A stretch of 64,000 nt of DNA from Bacteroidota bacterium (GTDB lineage: Bacteria > Bacteroidota > Rhodothermia > Rhodothermales > JANQRZ01). The stretch covers positions 1 through 64,000 of the forward strand of contig JBCDKT010000006.1 of NCBI GenBank assembly GCA_038746285.1, given 5' to 3'. Positions 47,947 to 57,343 of the stretch are shown here, one piece after another. Within the stretch, counting starts at the first letter, position 1, and every line of letters starts with the position of its first letter. A program made the translations under genes and the position numbers. Below the pieces are notes generated by a model. That model was not told the DNA's origin, ran no database searches, and worked only from the letters and a program-made list of their open reading frames with translations.

Positions 47947-47954
47947 CGAACATA
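47947..47954 (-). promoter_or_regulatory. -7-like element TATGTTCG before the frameshifted gene
   Basis: One base from TAnnTTTG on the minus strand, in the same GCAGTATGTTxGCG context as at 45726-45733, so it is an inherited copy of the paralog's promoter. Confidence 0.45.
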
Positions 47955-48013
47955 CTGCTGCCTGGCGGTGACGCCCAGTCACGCCTTTCGCCCTCCTGTT
48001 CCCCACACGTCCG

Positions 48014-49243
48014 TCACAATGCCACGCGCACACCCACGACGAAGCGGTTGCGGACCACGTCTTCGCTTACCACCAGCGCGCCGGCATCGGCCGAGTCGAA
48101 CACGACCCGGTCCTCGAACTCGGTGTAAGCGTAGGCCACGTCGAGCGCGATGCGGTTCAGCGTCTTGAGGCTGAACCCGACAGTGTAGGTCGAGCGCAGC
48201 CGGTCGAGGTCGGGCTCGCCGGCCTGGGCGAGGCGCTCGAACTCCTCGCGGAGCGGGTCCGGCTGGAAGGCCGCCCCGGCGCGGACGGCCCACACGCCGA
48301 GGTCGTATTCTGCGCCGAAGCGCGTGTTCAGGACCTCGCTGTAGCTCCGGCGCAGGTCGAAGTTGGCGTCGACGAAGTCGTTGCTCGGGCGGAGCCGGGC
48401 CTGCGACCAGTCCACGAACTCGATGTCGGCGGCGAGCAGCAGCCCGCCCCGGTCATAGGCCAGCCCGCCGGAGAGCCGCCACGGCGTCGTGATCGAATAC
48501 GGCTCGAACGGGCCGAACTCGTCCTCCTCCTCGATGCGGAAGTAGGTCGGCGTCTCGACGGCGAGGCCGAGGCGCGTCCCCGCCGACACCTCGGCTGCGA
48601 GGCCGGCGCGGACGTTGACGCCGCCGAGGTCGGCTTCGAGAAACCGGAGTGGCTCCTCGCCCTCCGGGAAGACGTTTTCTATGAACTGCTCGAACTGGTA
48701 CTCCCCGCCGACGAGGTTGAGCGAGGCCCCGAACAGGACGCGCGGCGCCACCTCGACCGCCCCAACGAACGACAGCTCGCCGCGCTCGCCCTCTTCGAAC
48801 ACGTCGCCGAAGGGCCCGGTCCCCACCTGTCCGAACGACAGTTCGCGGTCGAATCCGGCCGTCTGGTTGTACCCGACGCCGAGGACGAGCGAGCCGCGAC
48901 GGACCGGCACGACGCCCACGTACGCCGCACTGCCGAGCGTCGTGCGGCTTGCCGTCGCGGTGAGCGCTTCGCCCTCAAAGACGGCGTCGCTCTCCAGCGT
49001 CCCGCCGCCGAGCGAGCCGACAGCGTGCGAGCGGCGGATGAGGCCCAGGCCCGCCGGGTTGGCGAAGGCCGCCCCCCAGTCTGCGATGCCGGCCACGCCG
49101 GCCCCCGCGAGGCCCGTCATCCGGGCATCGACCGCCGGAAAGCGCTGACCGTAGCGGAGCACGTCTTCGCCCGTCTGCGCCTGCACGGGCAGCATCGCAG
49201 CGGCCAGCGCAAGGGCAGCGGCCCAGAAAATGCGAGCGTTCAT
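48014..49243 (-). CDS. FadL/OmpP1-like outer-membrane barrel protein (PorV-like)
   Basis: 409 residues with a signal peptide (ALALAAAMLPVQAQ) and the N-terminal family motif RYGQRFPAVDARMTGLAGAG, ADWGAAFANPAGLGLI, followed by alternating-strand sequence to a C-terminal FVVGVRVAL. This is the FadL/OmpP1 superfamily, which includes the T9SS shuttle PorV. Which of the two it is cannot be decided; it lacks an obvious hydrocarbon-channel signature and lies next to T9SS cargo genes. ATG 49243. Confidence 0.8.
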   Translation of the reverse strand: MNARIFWAAALALAAAMLPVQAQTGEDVLRYGQRFPAVDARMTGLAGAGVAGIADWGAAFANPAGLGLIRRSHAVGSLGGGTLESDAVFEGEALTATASRTTLGSAAYVGVVPVRRGSLVLGVGYNQTAGFDRELSFGQVGTGPFGDVFEEGERGELSFVGAVEVAPRVLFGASLNLVGGEYQFEQFIENVFPEGEEPLRFLEADLGGVNVRAGLAAEVSAGTRLGLAVETPTYFRIEEEDEFGPFEPYSITTPWRLSGGLAYDRGGLLLAADIEFVDWSQARLRPSNDFVDANFDLRRSYSEVLNTRFGAEYDLGVWAVRAGAAFQPDPLREEFERLAQAGEPDLDRLRSTYTVGFSLKTLNRIALDVAYAYTEFEDRVVFDSADAGALVVSEDVVRNRFVVGVRVAL

Positions 49244-49353
49244 AGAACCGGTTGGATGGTGGACGGGCGTAGAGGGCAGACGCAGAAGAGGCCCGCACGG
49301 GGCGCACGGGCCTCCTCAGCACATCAGTACATCACGTTAGCGGTGCAGCGCGC

Positions 49354-51036
49354 TTACTCACCGCCGCCGCGGCGCGAGCCGCCCCGGCTGGACCGACCGC
49401 TGGAGTTCGACGAGCCGCGCGACGACGGGCGGGCCGTCCCCCGCGACGACGAGCCGCGCGAACTCGGGCGCGCACTCGGGCGAGGTGCCGGACGCGGAGC
49501 CGGGCGCGCACTCGGGCGGCGGTTGGAGCTGCTGGAGCGGGCACCGTCGTCGTTGCCAGACCGGCGGCGCGGCGGCTCGGAGCGTGGGCGCGGTGCGGAG
49601 CGCTCGGTGCGAGGCCGAGGCGCAGGGCGCTCGGTGCGGGTACGCGGGGTCGGGCGCTCGGTCCGGGTCCGGCGGTCGGGCTGCGGAGCCACGCGCGGCG
49701 TACGGTCAGGCTGCGGTCGGACACGAGGCGACCGGTCGGGCTGCGGACGGACGCGAGGCGTAGACCCCTCCCGAACCGAGGGCTGGTCCGAGGGACGCAC
49801 CCGGGTCGAGGGACGCACCGACGGAGCCGACGTGGAGGGGCGAACACGCGTGGACGGACGAACGGACGGCGACGAGGTCGAAGGACGGACGCGTGTGGAG
49901 GGGCGGACGGACGGCGCGGAAGCCGCCGACGGGCGGACGCGCGGCGGCGTGCCAAGCTGGGGCGCATCGGTGCGCGTCGGCCGGACCGGCGTGTCGCGGT
50001 CGGTGGAGGCCGAGAGCGACGCGCCCGCCGGGCGGATCGGCGTACCTGCGCGGACCGCGTCGCGGACGGACTCCTGCCGCGCGGCTACCTGCTGCTGCGC
50101 CGAGCGCGAGAGCGTGCGGATGCTGCCCACGCCGAGCGGCGCGTCGAGCAGCACGTCGCCCCGGCGGCGGTCGTTGGCGTAGGCCGAGAGCGCGTTGCGG
50201 CGCGTCCGGTCGGTGCCGAGCGCCGTGCGGATGCTGCCCCGCGTGCCGCCGCCCCGGATGCCGCCGCTACTGCCGCCGTAGAAGCCGCCGCCGTAAAACC
50301 CGCCGTTGTAGAAGCTGCCGTCGAAGAAGCCCGCCGCGTACCCGTCAAAGAAGCCGGCCCCGTAGCCGCCGAAGAACGTCGGGCGGAACCCGTAGTAGGG
50401 CGCGAAGAAGGGGTCGTAGAAGAAGGGGTCGTAGAAGCCGGAGTAGAAGGGCCTGCCGAAACCGAAGCGGAAGCTCACGCCGAAGCTGTAGCGGAAGCGC
50501 AAGTCGAAGAAGGGATCGAAGCCGTAAGCCCACGACGGGGCCGGGTAGAACGGCGAGTAGAACTGGTAGAAGCGGCAGCGGAAGGGGCGGTAGTACGGCG
50601 CGTAGCTGACGAAGTAAGGACTGTAGTACGAGCCGCCGAAGTAGTCGGAGCCTGCGTCGTAGTAGCGGTCATAGTCCTCGTAGACCGGGTCCTCGTAGCG
50701 GTAGCGCGTGACCTGCACGTCGTCGTCGTAGTACCCGCCGCCGTAGGTCTCGCCGTAGGTGTCCTGGTAGACGCCCTCGGCGTAGGTCTCTCCCTCGTAG
50801 TAGATCGTCTCGCCGGCCTCCGGGGCATAGCCCAGGCCGACGCGGGCCGTGCTGCCGGTCCAGGTCGGGGCCGCCTCCGGCTCAGCGCTCGTGCGCTCAG
50901 CGTAGTCGGCGGGGAGGCGGTAGTCGCTGCCGGCGGCGTAGGCGGCGTCCGCGCCGAGCTGGGTGTAGCAGCTCGACAGGCTGAAGCTCACCGCGACGAG
51001 CACGAGCGGGACGAGGAAGCGGGGAAGCGGGTTCAT
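49354..51036 (-). CDS. Tyr- and Arg-Pro-rich repeat lipoprotein
   Basis: 560 residues, function unknown. Seen in order: lipoprotein signal with lipobox SLSSC (Cys about 23), an acidic Tyr-rich part (about 70-150; YRYEDPVYEDYDRYYDAG), a Phe/Tyr/Gly-rich part (about 150-270; YDPFFYDPFFAPYYGF), a short folded-looking region (about 275-350), and a basic Pro/Ser/Arg tail of about 200 residues with tandem units SVRPSTRVRPST and PRVRPQPDR, then RTRTERP and SRGSS runs. The strong charge segregation suggests a phase-separating or polymer-binding envelope protein, but that is only a guess. ATG 51036. It is divergent from proS. Confidence 0.75.
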   Translation of the reverse strand: MNPLPRFLVPLVLVAVSFSLSSCYTQLGADAAYAAGSDYRLPADYAERTSAEPEAAPTWTGSTARVGLGYAPEAGETIYYEGETYAEGVYQDTYGETYGGGYYDDDVQVTRYRYEDPVYEDYDRYYDAGSDYFGGSYYSPYFVSYAPYYRPFRCRFYQFYSPFYPAPSWAYGFDPFFDLRFRYSFGVSFRFGFGRPFYSGFYDPFFYDPFFAPYYGFRPTFFGGYGAGFFDGYAAGFFDGSFYNGGFYGGGFYGGSSGGIRGGGTRGSIRTALGTDRTRRNALSAYANDRRRGDVLLDAPLGVGSIRTLSRSAQQQVAARQESVRDAVRAGTPIRPAGASLSASTDRDTPVRPTRTDAPQLGTPPRVRPSAASAPSVRPSTRVRPSTSSPSVRPSTRVRPSTSAPSVRPSTRVRPSDQPSVREGSTPRVRPQPDRSPRVRPQPDRTPRVAPQPDRRTRTERPTPRTRTERPAPRPRTERSAPRPRSEPPRRRSGNDDGARSSSSNRRPSARPAPRPAPRPSARPSSRGSSSRGTARPSSRGSSNSSGRSSRGGSRRGGGE

Positions 51037-51113
51037 GGTAGCCAGGAGTCGATGTTGGTGCGGCGGATGCGTCAGCAGTGTACCGACAGCGAGGGCCCAG
51101 GGTCCGCAGCGCG

Positions 51114-51145
51114 TTGCGAGCACGCGGACGGGCACGGTATATTTG
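51114..51145 (+). promoter_or_regulatory. proS promoter TTG-N21-TATATTTG
   Basis: TTG at 51114-51116 and an exact TAnnTTTG (TATATTTG) at 51138-51145, 21 bases apart, in an otherwise GC-rich region. The best promoter in the window. It gives a 5' leader of about 155 bases before the proS ATG, room for a leader-based control that I cannot identify. Confidence 0.65.
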
Positions 51146-51308
51146 ATCCTTTGCTCCCAGAGCCGCCGCGCCGCCGCCGGAAGTAACATCCAGCGCTGCC
51201 TCTCCCCCGGAGGGCAAGAAGCACGCCGCGCCGCGATCCGCCCTGCCGCGCCCCGAACCCCCGGGGCGCGCGTCGTTCCTGATCTCTTCTCTCGCCACAC
51301 CCTTCGCC

Positions 51309-52784
51309 ATGGCAGACGCCATTACGCCCCAGCAGCACGACTACTCGCAGTGGTACGTCGACGTGGTCCGCGCCGCGGGCCTCGCCGAGTACTCGCCCGT
51401 CCGGGGGTCGATGATCATCCCGCCCAACGGCTACGCGCTCTGGGAGAACATGCAGCGCGCCCTCGACGGGATGTTCAAGGCGACGGGCCACCGCAACGCC
51501 TACTTCCCGCTCTTCATCCCGCAGAGCTTCCTCGCCCGCGAGGCCGACCACGTCGACGGCTTCGCCAAGGAGTGCGCCGTCGTCACCCACTACCGCCTCA
51601 AGACCGACGACGCGGGCGAGCTGATCGTAGACCCCGAGGCCGAACTGGAGGAGCCGCTCATCGTCCGCCCGACGAGCGAGACGATCATCTGGGACGCCTA
51701 CAGCCGGTGGATCCAGAGCTGGCGTGACCTCCCGATCCTGATCAACCAGTGGGCCAACGTGGTCCGGTGGGAGATGCGGACGCGGCTCTTCCTCCGCACC
51801 GCCGAGTTTCTCTGGCAGGAGGGCCACACCGCGCACGCGACCGAGGCCGAGGCCGTCGAGGAGGCGCGCCGGATGCTCGACGTCTACGCGACCTTCGCCG
51901 AGGACTGGATGGCGATGCCGGTCGTACGGGGCGCGAAGACCGAGAGCGAGCGCTTCCCCGGGGCCGTCGACACCTTCGCGATCGAGGCGCTGATGCAAGA
52001 CGGCAAGGCGCTCCAGGCGGGGACCTCGCACTTCCTGGGGCAGAACTTCGCTCGCGCCTTCGACTGCACCTTCACCAACCAGAGCAACGAGCAGGAGCAC
52101 GTCTGGGCGACGAGCTGGGGCGTCTCGACGCGCCTCGTCGGCGGCCTCGTGATGACGCACGGCGACGACCAGGGCCTCGTCCTCCCGCCGCGCCTCGCGC
52201 CGACGCAGGTCGTCGTCGTCCCGATCTACCGCGCGAACAAGCCCGACGACAAGGAGGCCGTACTCGACGCCGCCGAGCGCATCCGCCGGGACCTCGACGT
52301 GGCCGGCGTCCGCGTCCACGTCGACGCCCGCGAGGCGCAGCGGCCGGGCTGGAAGTTCAACGAGTACGAGGTGCAGGGCGTCCCGCTCCGCCTCGCCGTC
52401 GGCCCGCGCGACGTGCAGAACGGCACCGTCGAAGTCGCCCGGCGCGACCAGGACGGCAAGCAGTCCGTGCCGCTCGACACCCTCGCCGACACCGTCACGA
52501 GCCTCCTCGACGCCATCCAGCAGGGCCTGTTCAACCGCGCCCGCGACCGCCGCGACAGTCGCACGGCAACGGTCGACTCGTACGGCGACTTCAAGGCGGC
52601 CGTCGAGGACGGCGGGTTCGTCCTCGCCCACTGGGACGGCACGCCGGAGACCGAGGCGCGCATCAAAGAGGAGACCAAAGCCACGATCCGCGTCGTTCCC
52701 TTCGAGCGCGACGACGAGCCCGGCCAGGACCCGCTGACCGGCCAGCCCTCCGCCGGCCGCGTCCTCTTCGCCCGAGCGTACTAG
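51309..52784 (+). CDS. proS: Prolyl-tRNA synthetase, archaeal/eukaryal-type
   Basis: 491-residue class II aminoacyl-tRNA synthetase charging tRNA-Pro. Seen: motif 1 region ([20 protein letters not shown]), motif 2 ([24 protein letters not shown]), motif 3 ([20 protein letters not shown]) and a C-terminal anticodon-binding domain ([13 protein letters not shown]). It lacks the INS editing domain of the long bacterial ProS, so it is the short archaeal-type enzyme (type 3), which is common in Bacteroidota. ATG 51309. Confidence 0.94.
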   Translation: MADAITPQQHDYSQWYVDVVRAAGLAEYSPVRGSMIIPPNGYALWENMQRALDGMFKATGHRNAYFPLFIPQSFLAREADHVDGFAKECAVVTHYRLKTDDAGELIVDPEAELEEPLIVRPTSETIIWDAYSRWIQSWRDLPILINQWANVVRWEMRTRLFLRTAEFLWQEGHTAHATEAEAVEEARRMLDVYATFAEDWMAMPVVRGAKTESERFPGAVDTFAIEALMQDGKALQAGTSHFLGQNFARAFDCTFTNQSNEQEHVWATSWGVSTRLVGGLVMTHGDDQGLVLPPRLAPTQVVVVPIYRANKPDDKEAVLDAAERIRRDLDVAGVRVHVDAREAQRPGWKFNEYEVQGVPLRLAVGPRDVQNGTVEVARRDQDGKQSVPLDTLADTVTSLLDAIQQGLFNRARDRRDSRTATVDSYGDFKAAVEDGGFVLAHWDGTPETEARIKEETKATIRVVPFERDDEPGQDPLTGQPSAGRVLFARAY

Positions 52785-52881
52785 GAGCGGAAGTGCGGAT
52801 GAGCGGAAGCAGGGAAGATCACAGACTCATCCCTCGTCGCACTCTCCCTCCGCTCTTCCATCCCTCCGATTTTCCGTTCCC
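52785..52881. repeat. Word-repeat quasi-palindrome after proS
   Basis: The left arm (52785-52820) repeats GAGCGGAAGTGCGG and GAGCGGAAGCAGGGAAGA. The right arm (52843-52881) repeats CTCCCTCCGCTCTTCC and CCTCCGATTTTCCG. It shares GAGCGGAAGCAGGGAAGA with the element at 12769-12860. Confidence 0.6.
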
Positions 52882-52885
52882 ACGC

Positions 52886-53584
52886 ATGCAACCCGCCAGC
52901 GCGATAGCAGCAGGCCCTGAGGCACGCCGCGACCTCGGCTACCAGGCGGCGAACCTGCTGTCGTACGTCCTCAACCCGCTCGTCCTCCCGCCGGTCGGGT
53001 TCGGGCTGATCCTGTGGCACTTCGGGGCGGCGGGCGGCGAGATCGCGCTCATTGTGGCGGTGGCGCTCGTGTTTTTCAGCGCAGTCCCGCTGGCCTACGT
53101 GATCACCCTCGTCCGCCGGGGCGAAGCCACATCGCTGGAGGTGCGCGAGCGGTCCGGGCGGCTCAAGCCCTTCCTCGTCGGCATCGCCTCCTACGCCGTC
53201 GGCATCGCCGTGATGGCGCTCGTCGGGACGACGGCGGTCCCGTTCCTGGTTGCGCTCGCGCTGATCTACCCGCTCAACACGGCGGTCCTCCTCCTCGTCA
53301 ACCTGCGCTGGAAGATCTCGGTCCACATGACGAGCCTCGCCGGGTTTGTCTCGATCCTGCTCTTCGTCTCGCTGACCGTCTGGCGGGACCTCCCGCCCGG
53401 CACCGAGGCAGTGCTGACCGTACTCACGGTGGCCCCGCTGCTGCTCTTGCTGCCGGTGCTGATGTGGGCGCGCGTGCGCGTCGGGGCACACTCGCCGGGG
53501 CAAGTCCTGGCCGGCACCCTGTACGGGCTCGTGATGCCCGCCGTGGAGCTGCTCGTCATCGTCCGCGCGCTCGGGCTGATCTGA
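52886..53584 (+). CDS. PAP2-like phosphatase-family membrane protein
   Basis: 232 residues with about six hydrophobic segments. The C-terminal half holds PAP2-like motifs: KISVHMTSLAGF (His at the position of the C2 His) and RVRVGAHSPGQVLAGTLYG (C3-type His). The C1 motif KxxxxxxRP is not clear, so activity on lipid phosphates is uncertain. ATG 52886 (MQPASAIAAGPEARRDLGYQ). Downstream of proS with a word repeat between, so separate transcription is likely. Confidence 0.75.
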   Translation: MQPASAIAAGPEARRDLGYQAANLLSYVLNPLVLPPVGFGLILWHFGAAGGEIALIVAVALVFFSAVPLAYVITLVRRGEATSLEVRERSGRLKPFLVGIASYAVGIAVMALVGTTAVPFLVALALIYPLNTAVLLLVNLRWKISVHMTSLAGFVSILLFVSLTVWRDLPPGTEAVLTVLTVAPLLLLLPVLMWARVRVGAHSPGQVLAGTLYGLVMPAVELLVIVRALGLI

Positions 53585-53649
53585 AGCTGCAGGGAGCAAA
53601 GCGTCTTCACAGGCGTTGGTCCTGTTTAGCGTACCAGAGCACGTACCTC

Positions 53650-53931
53650 ATGTCGCACATCCATCCCACGCAAGACATCCGCTCGCTGTCGGACTTCCGG
53701 GCCAACGCCGCGTCGCTCATCAAGCACGTCCGGCAGACCCGCCGGCCGCTCGTGCTCACCCAGCACGGTCAGGGCACGGCCGTCGTCCTGGACGCCCACG
53801 AGTACGAGCGCCTGATCGACGAACTCGACCTCCTCCGCGATGTGCAGGCCGCCGAGGCGGACCTCGCGGCGGGCGGCGGTCTCGGCCACGAAGCGGCGAA
53901 GGCTCAAGTGCTCGCCCGGCTCCGGCAGTGA
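53650..53931 (+). CDS. Phd/YefM-type antitoxin
   Basis: 93 residues. Seen: DIRSLSDFRANAASLIKHVR, TRRPLVLTQHGQGTAVVLDA and EYERLIDELDLLRDVQAAEA, typical of Phd/YefM antitoxins that bind DNA through the N-terminus and the toxin through the C-terminal helix. Its TGA overlaps the ATG of the next gene by one base (TGATG), so the two are translationally coupled. Confidence 0.88.
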   Translation: MSHIHPTQDIRSLSDFRANAASLIKHVRQTRRPLVLTQHGQGTAVVLDAHEYERLIDELDLLRDVQAAEADLAAGGGLGHEAAKAQVLARLRQ

Positions 53932-54236
53932 TGCGCGTCCACTGGTCTACGGTCGCTCTCGAACGCGTGTCGGAGATCGCCGACTACCTCGCCGTGGACG
54001 ACCTAGGAGCGGCAGAACGCTGGGTGGACGGGCTGTTCGCTGCTGCCGAGCGCCTAGAGCCCTTTCCGCGTAGCGGGCGCGTCGTCCCCGAGTTGCGGCG
54101 CGAGGCCATACGCGAGGTCTTCTACAAGCGGTACCGAATCCTCTACAAGGTCCAGCCGGAGCGCGTAGAGGTGCTCACCGTGCGTCACATGCGGCAGCAT
54201 CTCAGCGACAACGATCCAGACCTGAGCGATGTCTAG
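53931..54236 (+). CDS. ParE/RelE-type toxin
   Basis: 101 residues, RelE/ParE fold. Seen: MRVHWSTVALERVSEIADYL, GRVVPELRREAIREVFYKRY and RILYKVQPERVEVLTVRH. Whether it acts on ribosomes or gyrase cannot be read from the sequence; ParE is the closer guess because of the IREVFYKRYRI pattern. It starts within the antitoxin stop. Stop 54236. Confidence 0.88.
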   Translation: MRVHWSTVALERVSEIADYLAVDDLGAAERWVDGLFAAAERLEPFPRSGRVVPELRREAIREVFYKRYRILYKVQPERVEVLTVRHMRQHLSDNDPDLSDV

Positions 54237-54395
54237 AGCGCATCACAAAAGGGTAGAATCTGGTCCCTTTCGCCGCCGAAGGTAGGGCTAGGCTCCGCAA
54301 CGCCTTATATTCTTCGCCCCAACCGCTCAATTCCGACGCCGCTGCGATAGGCTACCGTCCGCTTTCTGCTCATCAACCTCTGGTGCTCCGACGGT
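54237..54395. other. Upstream region of the TonB-receptor gene
   Basis: No gene. An AT-rich TTATATTCTTCG around 54305-54316 may be the core of a promoter, but it does not match TAnnTTTG well. Confidence 0.35.
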
Positions 54396-56882
54396 ATGCC
54401 TCGTCTCCCCCGCGCGCTCGCCTTGCTCGGCCTCGCGCTGTCTTTCGCCGCCGCCCCTGCCCTCGCCCAGAACCTGGGACAGATCGAGGGCCGCGTCACC
54501 CAGCAAAGCAACGGCAGCCCGGTGCCCGGTGCCAACGTCGTCGTGGACGGCACCTCGTTCGGCACGGCGACGGAGCCGGACGGGACGTTCGCCCTCCGCC
54601 TCCCGACCGGCACCTACGTCTTCCGCGTCTCGGCGGTCGGCTTCCAGGCGCGGACGGACTCGGTGACGATCCGCAAGAACGAGACGGCGCGCCTCGACGT
54701 GGCGCTCGAAGAGACCGACATCGAGATGGAAGGCGTTGAGGTGGAGGCCGAGGAAATTCCTCAGGACGCCGGGGTCTACACCCTCGACCCGAGGACGGCT
54801 GAGGAGATCCCGTCCCCGCTCAACGACGGGCTGCGGGCGATCAAAGTGCTGCCGGGCGTGACGAGCAACAACGAGACCTCGTACCAATACTCGGTGCGCG
54901 GCGGGGGCTACAACGAGAACCTGTACTACATCGACGGCTTCGAGGTCTACACCCCGTTCCGCACCAAGCAGGGCGAGCAGGAGGGGCTCGGGATCGTCAA
55001 CCTCGACATGACCGACCGGCTGACGCTCTACGCCGGCGGCTTCCCGGCGCGCTACGGCGGCAAGCTCTCGTCGGCGCTCGACGTGGCCTACGCCCGCCCC
55101 GGCGGCGACGGCGACAACACGGTCGCAGGTGGGGCCTACGCCTCGACGCTCGATGCGGGCGGGCACCTGAAGCTCGGCCTGCTCGGCGGGCGGCTCGGGG
55201 TGGCGCTCGCCGCGCGCTCGGCGCGGCCCGAGGGCTTCTTCGGGACGCAGGAGCTCAAGGGCGAGTACGACCCCGAGTTCGCCGACGTGCAGTCGACCGT
55301 CACCTACCGCATCGCCGAGGGGCACGAGATCCAGGGCCTCGGCCTGCTCCTCGACCACCGCTTCCGCCTCGTCCCGACGACCCGGCGGACGTTCTTCGGC
55401 ACGTTCCAGGACCTCCGCTCGGTCTCGTTCGGGTTCGACGGGCTCGAGGAGGACGGCTACACGCTCGGCTTCGGCGGGGTCCGCGTGCTGAACACCATCA
55501 CGAACGCGCTCCGCGTCGAGCACGACGTGTCGTACTTCGACGTCGAGGAGTTCGAGACGCTCAACATCGCCGGCAGCGTCGGGCTCTTCCGCATCGACAA
55601 CCCGTTCGAGGACCCGGACGACCCGACGAACCTGATCCAGACCGGGGCCGCCAGCCAGCGCGACACGACCAACAACAACGTCCGCGTCAGCACGCTCTCC
55701 GGTGGCGGGCGCTACCGCCTGAGCGCCGGGCGCCACGCCGCCGAGCTCGGCTGGACCGCCCGCCGGTTCAGCTTCGACGACCGCCTCTTCGAGGTCAGCT
55801 ACCTCGCCGGCCGCGCCGAGAACGGCAACCCGGTCGAGGTCCCGGCCGACAGCCTCTCCGACCAGACCTCGTTCAGCGAAGAGCAGGTCGGAGTCTACCT
55901 CCAGGACGCGGTCGACGTGTTGGCGGAGTCCGGCAAACTCGTCGTCACCGGCGGCGTGCGCGCCGACTACTTCACGTTCAACGACGAACTGACGGTCAGC
56001 CCGCGCCTCTCGGCCCGCTACGTGTGGAACCCGCTTACGACCGTCACTGCCGCCGCCGGGGTCTACCACCAGGCCCCGACCTACCGCGAGCTGCGCGGCG
56101 AGCCGATCTTCGACTCGACGACCGTCGGCAGCAACAACATCATCCGGGGGACACTCAACCGGGACATCCGGAGCCAGCGCGCGATTCAGTTCATCGGGGG
56201 CGTGGAGCGCTTCTTCCCGAAGGTCCGCTTCTACGGCCGCGCCGAGGCGTACTACAAGGCGCTCTCAAACCTCATCACCTACGACGTGGAGAACGTCCGC
56301 ACGGTCTACTCGGGCGAGAACGACGCCGACGGTTACGCCTTCGGGTTCGACCTCCAGCTCCGCGGCGAGTTCGTGCCCGGCCTGGAGAGCTGGCTCAACT
56401 ACGGCTTCCTCAAGACGAGCGAAGAGTTCCTCCGGCCGACGCCCGGCGTGAGCGGCTCCACGCCGCGCCCGACCGACCGGCGGCACAACTTCGCGCTCTT
56501 CGTGCAGGACTACGTCCCCAACAGCACGACGTGGAAGGCCCACCTCCGCGCGCTCTTCGGGACCGGCACGCCCTTCACGCCGCCCGCCCCCGGCGAGGTC
56601 GTCGGCGGCGTGCAGCTTCAGGCCCCCGGCTTCCGCAACTCGCAGCGCTTCCCCGAGTACCGCCGCCTCGACCTCGGCATCACGAAGGAGGCCACGCTCG
56701 CCCAGCGCACCCCGTCCGGCAACCCCGTCCGGCTGGAGCTCACCGGCGAGGTGCTCAACGTGTTCGACATGACGAACACGATCTCGTACTCCTACGTCGC
56801 CGATGCGCGCGGCATCTGGCAGCGCATCCCGACGCGCCTCACCCCACGCACCGTCAACGTGCGAATGCGCCTCCGTTTCTAA
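54396..56882 (+). CDS. TonB-dependent receptor with carboxypeptidase-like N-terminal domain
   Basis: 828-residue outer-membrane receptor for an unknown ligand. Seen: signal peptide (LALSFAAAPALAQ), a carboxypeptidase-regulatory-like domain (about 25-115; IEGRVTQQSNGSPVPGANVV), a plug domain (about 140-230; YSVRGGGYNENLYYIDGFEV, GGFPARYGGKLSSALDV) and a barrel ending RTVNVRMRLRF with terminal Phe. No SusD-like partner gene follows. ATG 54396. A small membrane protein starts 2 bases after its stop, so the two are co-transcribed. Confidence 0.92.
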   Translation: MPRLPRALALLGLALSFAAAPALAQNLGQIEGRVTQQSNGSPVPGANVVVDGTSFGTATEPDGTFALRLPTGTYVFRVSAVGFQARTDSVTIRKNETARLDVALEETDIEMEGVEVEAEEIPQDAGVYTLDPRTAEEIPSPLNDGLRAIKVLPGVTSNNETSYQYSVRGGGYNENLYYIDGFEVYTPFRTKQGEQEGLGIVNLDMTDRLTLYAGGFPARYGGKLSSALDVAYARPGGDGDNTVAGGAYASTLDAGGHLKLGLLGGRLGVALAARSARPEGFFGTQELKGEYDPEFADVQSTVTYRIAEGHEIQGLGLLLDHRFRLVPTTRRTFFGTFQDLRSVSFGFDGLEEDGYTLGFGGVRVLNTITNALRVEHDVSYFDVEEFETLNIAGSVGLFRIDNPFEDPDDPTNLIQTGAASQRDTTNNNVRVSTLSGGGRYRLSAGRHAAELGWTARRFSFDDRLFEVSYLAGRAENGNPVEVPADSLSDQTSFSEEQVGVYLQDAVDVLAESGKLVVTGGVRADYFTFNDELTVSPRLSARYVWNPLTTVTAAAGVYHQAPTYRELRGEPIFDSTTVGSNNIIRGTLNRDIRSQRAIQFIGGVERFFPKVRFYGRAEAYYKALSNLITYDVENVRTVYSGENDADGYAFGFDLQLRGEFVPGLESWLNYGFLKTSEEFLRPTPGVSGSTPRPTDRRHNFALFVQDYVPNSTTWKAHLRALFGTGTPFTPPAPGEVVGGVQLQAPGFRNSQRFPEYRRLDLGITKEATLAQRTPSGNPVRLELTGEVLNVFDMTNTISYSYVADARGIWQRIPTRLTPRTVNVRMRLRF

Positions 56883-56884
56883 GA

Positions 56885-57313
56885 ATGCCGTTTAGATGCA
56901 GTCCGGCATTAGGCTGGTTACAGGTATTGGCAGGATGCATAGGAATAATTGCTCCTATCGCCATATTCATATGGGCAACCTGGCCCGTCATCCTCGTGTG
57001 GGCTGTTTCCTTGGGTCCAGACCCCAGTCCAGAACGGTGGGCCGAGCGTCAGTTGGAGGTACATCTAGACTTCGATGTGCCGCCTGATTTTGAAATCGTT
57101 GACTCCGACTCCTACATTGCGTCGCGTGAGACCTACCATACCTTCACTGTACGATTCACGAACGACGCTTTTAGTTCTTTTCATGAGCAATGGAGAGATA
57201 TGCAAGGGGAAGAAACTGTTTGGGAGCAGTTGGATGAACGTGGTCTGGGGACTCGAATCACACTAGCCACAGAGAATCATTCCGTAAACTTCTGGCATCG
57301 CCACATTCCATAG
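56885..57313 (+). CDS. Small membrane-anchored protein of unknown function
   Basis: 142 residues. Seen: one hydrophobic helix (about 10-38; GIIAPIAIFIWATWPVILVWA) and a soluble C-terminal part (about 45-142) with alternating charged and aromatic residues (PERWAERQLEVHLDFDVPPD, TYHTFTVRFTNDAFSSFHEQ). Starts 2 bases after the TonB-receptor stop. Composition is less GC-rich than the receptor. No family recognised. A helper of the receptor is possible but unproven. Confidence 0.65.
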   Translation: MPFRCSPALGWLQVLAGCIGIIAPIAIFIWATWPVILVWAVSLGPDPSPERWAERQLEVHLDFDVPPDFEIVDSDSYIASRETYHTFTVRFTNDAFSSFHEQWRDMQGEETVWEQLDERGLGTRITLATENHSVNFWHRHIP

Positions 57314-57343
57314 GCCTCGAGCATCGCTACCAGTGACCGTTCT

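Noticed and set aside
53650-54236. Novel defence island around the toxin-antitoxin pair
   Set aside because: The pair is an ordinary Phd/ParE-type module flanked by a PAP2-like membrane gene and a TonB receptor, with no other defence gene nearby.
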